A DNA stretch of 64,000 nt from Acinetobacter lwoffii (GTDB taxonomy: Bacteria > Pseudomonadota > Gammaproteobacteria > Pseudomonadales > Moraxellaceae): assembly GCF_024129435.1 (NCBI RefSeq), contig NZ_JAMXXN010000014.1, positions 1-64,000 on the forward strand, read 5' to 3'. Both the position numbers and the translations under genes were made by a program. Shown here piece by piece: positions 26,539 to 34,869 of the stretch (positions within the stretch are counted from its first letter, which is position 1; each line of letters starts with the position of its first letter). The notes beneath the pieces were generated by a model. It was not told the origin of the DNA. It saw only the letters and a program-made list of their open reading frames with translations, and ran no database searches.

Positions 26539-28221
26539 ATGAGCAGTCAGCCATGGATGGAAGAATATAAAAAGTGGAATATCAATCCGGAGTTTACCCG
26601 GCCAGATCCTGAGAAAACCCTGAGCACGATAATTGCTGAGAATTTGGTAAAATTTCAGGATAAAACCGTATTTATCTATCTAGATCGCAAATTCAGCTAT
26701 CACGATATCGATGTGTATAGCCAGAAACTGGCTAGCTATTTACAGAGTCTTGGGCTGACTGCTGGCAGCCGTATTGCGGTGATGTTACCGAATATTATTC
26801 AATATCCAATCGCTACCTTTGCCATTATTCGGGCCGGTTATGTGCTGGTCAATGTCAACCCCATGTACACCCAGCGCGAGCTCTATCATCAGCTACAGGA
26901 TTCAGGTGCAGAAGCCTTGATTATCCTTGGACAGACTTTGGAGCAATTAACAGCACTAGATGAATGTCCTCAACTCAAATATGTCATTTCAACGCATCCG
27001 CTGGATTTTATTCAAGAGCAGCCAAATACTATTTATAGTCAGGCAGGACAATATCCGGATAAACATTTTTCTGACTTTAGGCAGGCAATAAATCAGGTAG
27101 AAATTATTGATTTCAAAACACCTGTACAGCATCAGGAAGATACGGTCATTCTGCAATACACGGGAGGTACCACAGGTGTTTCTAAAGGTGCAGAACTGAG
27201 CCATCGCAATATTTTATTTAATATCGCCCAGAACAGTACCGTATTTATCAGCCATTTTGGTGACCGCTATGCTATTGAAAATGAATATGTTTTCTGTGCC
27301 TTGCCGCTGTATCACATTTATGGATTTACCATCTGCCTGTTCAGTTACGGTTTAAGTCGTGGTTTTGCTAATGTCCTGATTCCAAATCCGAGAGATCTGG
27401 ATGCGTTGGTGGATCAATATCATAAACATCCACCGACCGTTTTCCCGGGCGTGAATACCATGTTTAATGCTTTAGGACATCATCCACGTTTTCGTGAGCT
27501 GGATCATTCACGCCTGAAAACCACAACCGGCGGAGGGGCATCTATTCTGAAAAATACGGCAGAGTTATGGCATGAGGTCACAGGCTGCCAGATTTATGAA
27601 GGCTACGGACTTTCTGAAACCTCACCGACTGCAACTTTTAACCCGCCTTTAAGCCGGCGATTTAGTGGCACGATTGGCTTGCCATTGGCAGGGACTGAAA
27701 TTCTGATTCTGAATGACAAAGGCAAACCTGTAGAGCTTAATCAGGCTGGAGAAATCGCCATACGTGGTCCACAGGTGATGAAAGGATACTGGCAGCAACC
27801 CGAAGCAACAGCACAGGTCTTTACCCAAGATGGATTCTTCCTGACTGGTGATATCGGTTGTATGAATGAGCAAGGCTATATCACCATTTTGGACCGCAAA
27901 AAAGACATGATTCTGGTCTCCGGATTTAATGTTTATCCCAATGAGCTGGAAGGTGTACTGTCCAAACATTCTAAAATACTGGAATGTGCAGTGATTGGTA
28001 TTGATGATGAAAAATCTGGACAGGTACCCAAGGCATTTATTGTGAAACAGGATGAAACTCTGAGCCAAAATGAAGTCATGATTTATCTGAAGCAGCAACT
28101 GACCAGTTATAAACTGCCCAAATATATTGAGTTTGTGTCTGAATTGCCCAAGTCTGCAGTAGGAAAAATTCTGCGTCGTGAACTGCCTCGTACTGTTCAG
28201 CCGAGTGCAAAAGCCTGCTAA
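26539..28221 (+). CDS. AMP-forming acyl-CoA ligase, FadD-like
   Basis: 560 residues. ANL-superfamily motifs in order: P-loop QYTGGTTGVSKGAELSHRN near 208, substrate segment YEGYGLSETSPTATFNP near 353, the hinge GDIGCMNEQGYITILDRKKD near 437, and the catalytic Lys in SAVGKILRREL near 542. It activates a carboxylic acid to the acyl-adenylate, then to acyl-CoA. Medium- to long-chain-type architecture. It follows the monooxygenase by 76 bp and ends in a bidirectional terminator. The substrate is inferred only from neighbours. Confidence 0.87.
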   Translation: MSSQPWMEEYKKWNINPEFTRPDPEKTLSTIIAENLVKFQDKTVFIYLDRKFSYHDIDVYSQKLASYLQSLGLTAGSRIAVMLPNIIQYPIATFAIIRAGYVLVNVNPMYTQRELYHQLQDSGAEALIILGQTLEQLTALDECPQLKYVISTHPLDFIQEQPNTIYSQAGQYPDKHFSDFRQAINQVEIIDFKTPVQHQEDTVILQYTGGTTGVSKGAELSHRNILFNIAQNSTVFISHFGDRYAIENEYVFCALPLYHIYGFTICLFSYGLSRGFANVLIPNPRDLDALVDQYHKHPPTVFPGVNTMFNALGHHPRFRELDHSRLKTTTGGGASILKNTAELWHEVTGCQIYEGYGLSETSPTATFNPPLSRRFSGTIGLPLAGTEILILNDKGKPVELNQAGEIAIRGPQVMKGYWQQPEATAQVFTQDGFFLTGDIGCMNEQGYITILDRKKDMILVSGFNVYPNELEGVLSKHSKILECAVIGIDDEKSGQVPKAFIVKQDETLSQNEVMIYLKQQLTSYKLPKYIEFVSELPKSAVGKILRRELPRTVQPSAKAC

Positions 28222-28250
28222 GGAATGATCTAATCCATTATCTTTAAAAT

Positions 28251-28278
28251 AAAAAAGGAATCTAAAGATTCCTTTTTT
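28251..28278. terminator. Bidirectional terminator between convergent genes
   Basis: AAAAAAGGAATC TAAA GATTCCTTTTTT: symmetric stem with A-run before and T-run after. It can end both the rightward ligase and the leftward CaiB-type gene. Confidence 0.9.
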
Positions 28279-28291
28279 ACTGCTTGCAGGC

Positions 28292-29515
28292 TTATCGCTG
28301 CTGGATGACTTTTTTGCTTTTCAGTTCTTCCATTTCAGCAGAACTTAAATATTGACTCAAAATGGCATCGGTATCTTCACCCAGACAAGGTGGGGCCTTT
28401 TTATATTCTACCGGTGTCTTGGAGAGTTTAATCGGTGAACCGATTGAGGTGTAATCTTCACGTAAGGTATGCGGCATCTGAATCACCATATCGCGTGCCA
28501 ATACCTGTTCTTCTTGCAAAGTCTGTTTGAGGTCATTAATCATTCCTACTGGTACTTTAACCGCATGAATCAAATCCACCCAGGTTTTTGCCGGTCGAGT
28601 ATAGAAATGAGCTTGTAGAACTGTGGTCAATTCTTCACGATGTGTAACACGTCCTGAATTTTTCAAGAAGCGAGGATCTTCTGCCACCTTAGCCAGACCA
28701 ACGGCCTGACACAAAGCTTGAAATTGCAGATCGTTACCACAGGCAATAATAAATTCACCTTCCTGGGCTTTAAACACCTGATAGGGCACAATATTGGCAT
28801 GCGCATTTCCGAAGCGACCGGGTACTTTGCCTGAGGTGAGATAATTCATGGCCAGAACAGAGAGGGAAGCAACTTGGGTATCTAACAGCGCCATATCAAT
28901 ATACTGACCTTCACTGGTTTTCTCACGGGACAACAAAGCCGCCTGAATGGCAATTGCGGCATATAAGCCGGTGGTCAAATCGGCAAAGGCCAGACCTGCT
29001 TTTTGCGGGCCACCACCGGGCAGATCGTCACGTTCGCCAGTGACACTCATCATGCCGCCCATTCCCTGAACGATAAAATCATAGCCCGGCTCTTGCGCAC
29101 GCGGACCGTTCTGGCCAAAACCGGTAATAGAACAATATACCAGTCGCGGATTTAGCTGACTCAGACTTTCATAATCCAGCCCATATCGTTTCAACGAACC
29201 GGCTTTATAGTTTTCAATGACTACATCGCTTTGTTCAGCAAGCTTTTTGATAATACGTTGACCTTCAGGTGTAGATAAATCGATTGCAACCGAATGCTTG
29301 CCACGGTTGGCTGACAGGTAATAAGCCGATTCATGGGTATCTTGCTGCTGATTGTTTTTAAGCCAAGGTGGTCCCCAGATACGGGTATCATCCCCATGAT
29401 CCGGTTTTTCAATCTTGATCACTTCTGCACCCAGATCAGCCAGAATCTGGCTACACCAGGGCCCAGCCAAAATCCGGCTTAAATCCAGTACACGAAATCC
29501 TGTTAAGGCACCCAT
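28292..29515 (-). CDS. Family III (CaiB/BaiF) CoA-transferase
   Basis: 407 residues from the ATG at 29515, chosen because GGGAGCG precedes it and the conserved start GALTGFRVLDLSRILAGPW follows at once; the reading frame extends 29 codons further upstream. CaiB-type features: ADLGAEVIKIEKP, NRGKHSVAIDLSTPEGQ, and the catalytic Asp in QYIDMALLDTQVASL. It transfers CoA between carboxylic acids through a ternary mechanism. In dicarboxylate catabolism such enzymes can activate a diacid with succinyl-CoA. Dyad copy 9 lies 103 bp upstream in the region shared with the broken symporter gene. Confidence 0.86.
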   Translation of the reverse strand: MGALTGFRVLDLSRILAGPWCSQILADLGAEVIKIEKPDHGDDTRIWGPPWLKNNQQQDTHESAYYLSANRGKHSVAIDLSTPEGQRIIKKLAEQSDVVIENYKAGSLKRYGLDYESLSQLNPRLVYCSITGFGQNGPRAQEPGYDFIVQGMGGMMSVTGERDDLPGGGPQKAGLAFADLTTGLYAAIAIQAALLSREKTSEGQYIDMALLDTQVASLSVLAMNYLTSGKVPGRFGNAHANIVPYQVFKAQEGEFIIACGNDLQFQALCQAVGLAKVAEDPRFLKNSGRVTHREELTTVLQAHFYTRPAKTWVDLIHAVKVPVGMINDLKQTLQEEQVLARDMVIQMPHTLREDYTSIGSPIKLSKTPVEYKKAPPCLGEDTDAILSQYLSSAEMEELKSKKVIQQR

Positions 29516-29617
29516 TATTACGCTCCCTGTTCGATCATATTCAAATGACATATCGTTCTTATCCCTCTTTTTAAAGCTATATGAAAATGAAAGAACAATC
29601 AACTTTATGGTAATAAA

Positions 29618-29632
29618 TTTCGTATAACAAAA
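29618..29632. promoter_or_regulatory. Dyad operator copy 9
   Basis: TTTCGTATAACAAAA between the CaiB-type gene and the symporter pseudogene (29516-29871). The rest of this 356-bp gap holds no gene. Confidence 0.55.
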
Positions 29633-29871
29633 TAAAACATCTAAAATGATGAATATTCATCTTATTTTCTTTAGCCTGATGCAAATATAAGTATGAACGA
29701 AGAACAAGAGGTCACTGATAAAAAGGAAAAAGCGATCTCCCAGACAGGATTAAAAAAGGAGTCAATCAAGTGAATTAAAAACGGATTAGCCTTAAAGCAT
29801 ATTCATTAGCGGAATAGCTTTAAATATAAAAGATCATGAAAACCTAAGGATAGGAAAACAGAGATTTAAAT

Positions 29872-31127
29872 ATGACGGATTTAGCGAGAGAATTAGAAAA
29901 GATTAAACCTACGACCAAACGAACGCAGCAAATTGCTTTTATTTTCGCCTTTCTGGCTTTACTGGTAGATGGCGCGGACATGTTGCTGCTGTCTTTCAGT
30001 TTAAATAGCCTGAAAGCAGAGTTTGGTCTCAGTAATCTGCAGGCCGGTACACTAGGCAGTTTTACCTTAGCAGGTATGGCGATTGGTGGCTTTATGGGTG
30101 GCTGGGCCGTGTACGTACCGTAGTCATTTCGATTCTGGTATTTTCCATATTGACCGCAGCCTTAGGCTTTGCACAGAACTTTGAACAATTTGCTGTTTTA
30201 CGCTTTCTTTCTGCCTTTGGCATAGGCTCTTTATATATTGCAGCCAATACGCTCATGGCTGAATATGTTCCAACTGAATATCGCACCACGGTTTTAGGTA
30301 CCTTACAGGCAGGATGGACCGTCGGTTATATTGTGGCCACTGTACTGGCAGGCTGGATCATTCCAGAATATGGCTGGCGAACCCTGTTTTTTATTGCCAT
30401 TATTCCCTCGGTTATGGCGATTTTTATCCAGAAACTGGTTCCTGAGCCAGAATCCTGGCAGCGTGCACGTTTGCAGCGTCTATATGCCCCAGCTGAAATC
30501 ACAGCACAGCAACCCGCCAAAAAAAGTACAGTCAAAGAGATTTTCGCGGATCCTGCGAATCGCAGAATGTTTATTTTGTGGATCTTTACGGCCGGTTTTC
30601 TGCAATTTGGCTACTATGGCGTAAACAACTGGATGCCGGCATATCTGGAATCTGAATTGCACATGAATTTTAAATCCATGGCAGGCTATATGATTGGTAC
30701 CTATGTAGCCATGATTTTCGGGAAAATTCTAGCGGGCTTTGCCGCAGACCGTCTGGGTAGACGCGCTGTCTTTTCGTTTGGAGCAATTGGAACGGCGATT
30801 TTCCTGCCCGTGATTGTGCTATTCAATATGCCAGAGAATATTGCCTATCTGCTGATTTTCTTTGGATTCCTGTATGGTATTCCATATGCGATTAATGCCA
30901 CTTATATGACAGAAAGCTTCGCCACCTCGATTCGTGGTACTGCGGTAGGCGGTGCTTATAATGCAGGTCGTATCGGCGCCATGTTTGCCCCTGCAATTAT
31001 TGGCGCGGCAGCCAGCGGTGGTTCAATTGGCTTAGGCTTCCTGATTATGGGGGGTGCCTATTTCTTGTGTGGCGCAGTGTCCGGGATATTCATTAAAGAC
31101 CGTCAATACGATCCACAAAAGGCATAA
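29872..31127 (+). pseudogene. AAHS-type MFS symporter, frameshifted third paralogue
   Basis: Two reading frames, 29872-30123 and 30150-31127, together match the symporters at 4316 and 12524 end to end. The break is at about 30110: after GGWA the first frame runs VYVP and stops, while the next frame continues the expected VRTVVISI. Compared with the paralogues, about 16 nt (encoding CDRFG of motif A) are missing. The lost stretch would have been flanked by GGCC repeats, consistent with slippage deletion. Motif A is essential in MFS proteins, so even a read-through product should be inactive. Everything downstream is intact, so the loss looks recent. Confidence 0.88.
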
Positions 31128-31137
31128 TTTCAATTTA

Positions 31138-32183
31138 CTTAGATTCTCAAATGAAGTGCAACAGAGATTAAATTATTGGAAGGAAGCAAGATGAGCTAGC
31201 ATTTTGCTTCCGACCGACCAAAGTCAAAGTTGCATCATGAACTATACTCATCTTACCCAAGAAAAGATATCAGATTTATACATTATTACGTGAAGGTTTT
31301 TCTAAACGTCATATCGCTTGGAGACTGAATCGTTCACCTTCAACCATTTCTAGAGAAATCAAACGTAATCGAGCGAGAAATGGCTATTTTGCTAAACATG
31401 CCAATAAAGTAGCTCGAAGACGGCATTGTCCTAACCCTAAAAGAATTCCTTGTGAAATGTGGACACATGTCATCTCTTATCTTGATCTTCAATGGAGTCC
31501 TGAACAGATCGCTTCTTGTGTTGCAGTCAATTTGCATTCAATTTATCGCTTTATACGGCAGGATAAAAATAAGGGCGGTACACTCTTTCATAACCTACGT
31601 TTCAGAAATCAAAGAAAGAGGAAATATGGCTCTCCTGAAACCCGTGGTCAGCTGAGTAATCGTAAAAGCATTCATGACAGACCTATTGAGATTGAGCAGC
31701 GGACTCGCTTTGGTGATTTGGAAATAGATACAATTGTTGGTAAGAAGCATCAGCAATCATTGGTCTCTATTGTAGATCGGAAGACAGGTTATTTATGGCT
31801 GAAAAAGTGTAGCTCACGCAAGGCAGAGGAAATTTGCCAAACAACCATCAGCCTTCTTGAACCGATCAAAGATCAGCTAAAGACGATTACTGCAGATAAT
31901 GGTAAGGAGTTCAGCCTACATGAGTATGCTGCTCAAGCATTAGAAATAGACTGGTATTTCGCTGATCCCTATAGCGCTTGGCAACGAGGCACGAATGAAA
32001 ATACAAATGGCTTAATCAGACAATATATTAAAAAAGGCAGTAATTTAAATGCCTATACGGATGAATATATCTCAGAAATCACTCAACGTTTGAATCATCG
32101 CCCAAGAAAAAGACTCGGCTTTAAAAGTCCGAGTCAGGTATTATGGCAACAACATGGTGTTGCACTTCAAATGCTAATCTAAG
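31138..32183 (+). mobile_element. IS30-family insertion sequence, 1046 bp
   Basis: Terminal inverted repeats: the left end starts CTTAGATT...GAAGTGCAAC and the right end reads GTTGCACTTC...AATCTAAG, giving identical outer 8 bp and inner 10 bp with a divergent 7-bp centre. Both ends are flanked by TTA (31135-31137 and 32184-32186), a 3-bp target duplication. One transposase gene fills the interior, its stop codon lying within the right repeat. The element sits 10 bp after the broken symporter and before the MarR/cyclohexanecarboxylate cluster. The exact ends are my reading of the repeats. Confidence 0.85.
31237..32182 (+). pseudogene. IS30-family transposase, frameshifted near N-terminus
   Basis: The expected start MNYTHLTQ is at 31237, but this frame stops after 18 codons. 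From 31256 the correct continuation (KRYQIYTLLREGFSKRHIAW, then SPSTISREIKR) is in the next frame and runs to 32182. About two nucleotides seem lost in the A-rich stretch at 31259-31264. The catalytic core is complete: FGDLEIDTIVG, TADNGKEFSLH and the final E in GTNENTNGLIRQYI form the DDE triad. A shorter product could only start at the internal ATG 31457, losing the DNA-binding domain. Natural mutation, programmed shift or sequencing error cannot be told apart here. Confidence 0.8.
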
Positions 32184-32188
32184 TTATA

Positions 32189-32216
32189 AAAAAGAGCCTG
32201 AATTCAGGCTCTTTTT
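32189..32216. terminator. Terminator between IS element and MarR gene
   Basis: AAAAAGAGCCTGAATTCAGGCTCTTTTTT: perfect stem AAGAGCCTGA/TCAGGCTCTT with A- and T-runs, functional in both directions. It lies just outside the IS right end and would end the leftward marR gene. Confidence 0.88.
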
Positions 32217-32250
32217 TATATTCTTCAATTAAAGCTGTATTTCTATTTGT

Positions 32251-32754
32251 TTATTCCTGATCCGTTTCTTTATGCAGATGAATACTTTTCAAACCATCAT
32301 TTACTTTATTGAGCAGATGAATCAGGGTAACCACATCATCAAAGGCCAGTTTATTTAAGGCCTGACCATAAAAATCAAAGAAATCAGCTTGCAAGTTGTC
32401 CCATGTTTCCAAGCCTTCAGCCGTCAGCGCAACAATTTTAGCGCGCCGGTCCTGTTCACTAATGACCCGCTCCACCAGACCATCACGTTCCAGACGCTTT
32501 AATACTGCGTCCAGGTTTTGCCGGCTTACCCCAAGATATTCGGTCAGATCAGAAAAAGACATTCCTGATTTAACTTTTGGACGGGACAGGGCACCCAGCA
32601 CTGCCCAATGTACTGGAGATATTTTTAGCTCATTGAGGCACTTGCGGTCCAGGCTGTTGCCCACCTGAAACAGCCGGAAAAAAAGCCGGTTATGAGCAGA
32701 ATATAAGGATTGATCATATTTTTTTGACAACGTATCACTCACAATATTGGACAT
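32251..32754 (-). CDS. badR: MarR-family regulator, BadR-like
   Basis: 167 residues from the ATG at 32754; a longer in-frame start at 32811 adds an unlikely 19 residues. Winged-helix core: SPVHWAVLGALSRP, then recognition helix MSFSDLTEYLGVSRQNLDAVLKRLERDGLVER and the wing SEQDRRAKIVALT. Divergent from the cyclohexanecarboxylate operon, as BadR is in Rhodopseudomonas palustris, where it represses badHI-aliAB-badK and responds to 2-ketocyclohexanecarboxyl-CoA. Two palindromes lie in the divergent region. The BadR role is inferred from context plus family. Confidence 0.82.
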   Translation of the reverse strand: MSNIVSDTLSKKYDQSLYSAHNRLFFRLFQVGNSLDRKCLNELKISPVHWAVLGALSRPKVKSGMSFSDLTEYLGVSRQNLDAVLKRLERDGLVERVISEQDRRAKIVALTAEGLETWDNLQADFFDFYGQALNKLAFDDVVTLIHLLNKVNDGLKSIHLHKETDQE

Positions 32755-33065
32755 CCTCAAAACTGAAATAGCCGAGCCGCGCAGAGTATAACCTATCGCT
32801 TTTTCGCACAAACCAGTTTCTATTATAATTTGATTTAAAAATCATAGTGTTTTTGCAGAAATTTTCCTATTTAAATTCTGAGTCAATCAGTTTTATGGTT
32901 TGGAAATCTCTCTTTTTCTCCTCACTTCCATTGCGCTCACTCGTCAAATATCTAAGGTTTTCTTCCTAATTTTAAAGGAATAAATTATCTGTCATGCAAA
33001 AGACATAATTTGGCCCTAGAGTGAAGTCGGATTCAAATTAATCTAAAGCCAAAAAACAATGTAGG

Positions 33066-33077
33066 TCAATACATTGA
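33066..33077. promoter_or_regulatory. Candidate MarR operator 1
   Basis: TCAATACATTGA, a 12-bp near-perfect palindrome (arms TCAAT/ATTGA) in the 491-bp region between marR and badH (32755-33245). No gene is seen in that region. Confidence 0.55.
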
Positions 33078-33138
33078 ATAATTAAAAATATTAAGTTAAT
33101 GATAAATATATAAATAATAATTTATAATTATTATTTTA

Positions 33139-33177
33139 TGTAAATGCATTGACATAAATTCAATCTCTTTCTATTTT
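33139..33177 (+). promoter_or_regulatory. Candidate MarR operator 2 with badH promoter
   Basis: TGTAAATGCATTGACA (33139-33154) is a 16-bp palindrome with one mismatched pair. Its last six bases are TTGACA, a perfect -35 box, followed 17 bp later by TATTTT (33172-33177) as -10. A repressor bound here would cover the -35 box, which fits repression of badH-badI-aliB-aliA. Promoter assignment is by eye. Confidence 0.6.
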
Positions 33178-33245
33178 AGATAAAACACACCGAATTAAAA
33201 CAACAGCCAATTAAATTCGACAACAAAATAGCGTAGGGATGAGCA

Positions 33246-34010
33246 ATGAAAGGATTAAAAGATAAGGTCGTGATTGTGACAGGCGGTGCAGGCGGAATTG
33301 GTTCCGCAACCTGCCGACGTCTGGCTGAAGAAGGCGCAAAAGTTGCCATTTTTGATATGAATCTGGAAGCTGCCGAGAAGCTGGCAAATGAAATTAATCA
33401 ATACGGTCAGGCGTTAGCAATTCAGTGTGATATTACCCAAAGTGACATCGTTGAACAGGCGGTTCAAAAAACAGAAGATGAATTGGGTCCGATCGATGGA
33501 CTGGTGAATAATGCCGGATGGGACATTTTCAAACCTTTCATCAAAAGTACGCCTGATGAATGGCAAAAACTCATCCAGATCAATCTGGTTGGTATGCTGA
33601 ATATGCACTTTGCTGTGCTGAAAGGCATGGTCGAGCATAATGCTGGCAGCATTGTTAATATTGCCTCAGATGCAGCTCGTGTTGGTTCTTCAGGCGAAGC
33701 AGTTTATGCCGCCTGTAAGGGAGGATTGCTATCTTTCTCCAAAACTCTGGCACGCGAACATTCACGCCATAACATCAAAATTAATGTGATTTGCCCAGGA
33801 CCAACCGATACAGCTTTACTTGCAGGCGTGACTGAAGGTGCATCAAATCCAGAAAAATTACGTGAAGCCTTTGTTCGTGCCATTCCACTGGGCCGTTTGG
33901 GTCAACCGGATGATTTAGCTTCTGCAATTGCCTTTTTCTTGAGCGAAGATGCCAGCTTTATTACCGGACAGGTGCTCAGTGTTTCTGGCGGTCTAACCAT
34001 GAACGGTTAA
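33246..34010 (+). CDS. badH: 2-hydroxycyclohexanecarboxyl-CoA dehydrogenase (SDR)
   Basis: 254 residues, a classical short-chain dehydrogenase: cofactor motif GGAGGIGSATCRRLAEEGAK near 13-32, NNAG near 90, and catalytic Ser in SDAARVGSSGEAVYAACKGG with the YxxxK motif at YAACK near 155. The wording NNAGWDIFKPF and the C-terminal TGQVLSVSGGLTM resemble BadH of Rhodopseudomonas palustris as I recall it. BadH oxidises 2-hydroxy- to 2-ketocyclohexane-1-carboxyl-CoA with NAD. First gene of the operon, with badI directly after. General 3-oxoacyl reductases have the same fold, but the neighbours settle the call. Confidence 0.88.
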   Translation: MKGLKDKVVIVTGGAGGIGSATCRRLAEEGAKVAIFDMNLEAAEKLANEINQYGQALAIQCDITQSDIVEQAVQKTEDELGPIDGLVNNAGWDIFKPFIKSTPDEWQKLIQINLVGMLNMHFAVLKGMVEHNAGSIVNIASDAARVGSSGEAVYAACKGGLLSFSKTLAREHSRHNIKINVICPGPTDTALLAGVTEGASNPEKLREAFVRAIPLGRLGQPDDLASAIAFFLSEDASFITGQVLSVSGGLTMNG

Positions 34011-34074
34011 ATAGTTATTGAATAGTCCTAAATAATTAAATCAGTAGATAAAAATAGTACAGGAAGTAATGAAC

Positions 34075-34857
34075 ATGAATTTTGAAGATATCTTATATGA
34101 AGTTAAAAACGGTGTAGCCTGGATCACGATTAACCGTCCAGAAAAAATGAATGCCTTTCGTGGTACAACCTGTGACGAACTGATTAAGGCCTTAAACAAA
34201 GCTGGTTATGACCGTAACGTTGGTGCGATTGTACTGGCTGGTGCGGGTGAAAAAGCATTCTGTACCGGTGGTGACCAGTCTGCGCATGATGGCAATTATG
34301 ACGGTCGCGGTACCATTGGTTTACCGATGGAAGAATTGCATACCGCCATTCGTGACGTACCAAAACCAGTGATTGCACGTGTACAAGGTTATGCAATTGG
34401 GGGAGGTAATGTACTGGCCACCATTTGTGATCTGACGATCTGTTCAGACAAAGCTATTTTCGGTCAGGTCGGACCAAAGATGGGTTCAGTTGATCCAGGC
34501 TATGGCACAGCATTTTTAGCGCGCGTCGTGGGTGAGAAGAAAGCCCGTGAACTTTGGTATATGTGCCGCCGTTATTCTGGTCAAGAAGCGGTTGAAATTG
34601 GCTTGGCCAATAAATGTGTGCCGGCAGATCAACTCGATGCAGAAGTTCAGGCATGGGGCGAAGAAATCTGTCAGCGTAGTCCGACCGCAATCGCGATTGC
34701 CAAACGCAGTTTCAATATGGATACCGCACATCAGGCAGGGATCGCTGGCATGGGCATGTATGCGCTAAAACTTTATTACGATACTGAAGAGTCTCGTGAA
34801 GGCGTGAATGCATTGAAGGAAAAACGTCAGCCTGAATTCCGTAAATATGCCAAATAA
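34075..34857 (+). CDS. badI: 2-ketocyclohexanecarboxyl-CoA hydrolase (ring opening)
   Basis: 260 residues from the ATG at 34075 (AGGAAG upstream); the ATG at 34069 would add two residues. Crotonase-family member of the MenB/BadI branch: NRPEKMNAFRGTTCDEL near 22-38, AFCTGGDQSAHDGNYDGRG near 65, GYAIGGGNVLATICDL near 106, and GPKMGSVDPGYGTAFLARVVG near 135. The GTTCDELI and GGDQSAHDGNYDGRG stretches are characteristic of BadI. It cleaves the alicyclic ring by a reverse Dieckmann hydrolysis to pimeloyl-CoA, the entry metabolite for the dca-type enzymes upstream. Confidence 0.92.
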   Translation: MNFEDILYEVKNGVAWITINRPEKMNAFRGTTCDELIKALNKAGYDRNVGAIVLAGAGEKAFCTGGDQSAHDGNYDGRGTIGLPMEELHTAIRDVPKPVIARVQGYAIGGGNVLATICDLTICSDKAIFGQVGPKMGSVDPGYGTAFLARVVGEKKARELWYMCRRYSGQEAVEIGLANKCVPADQLDAEVQAWGEEICQRSPTAIAIAKRSFNMDTAHQAGIAGMGMYALKLYYDTEESREGVNALKEKRQPEFRKYAK

Positions 34858-34869
34858 GGAGACTCATTA

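Noticed and set aside
27649..28098. 149-codon reverse frame inside the acyl-CoA ligase
   Set aside because: Antisense shadow of a clear ANL ligase, no start signal or family resemblance.
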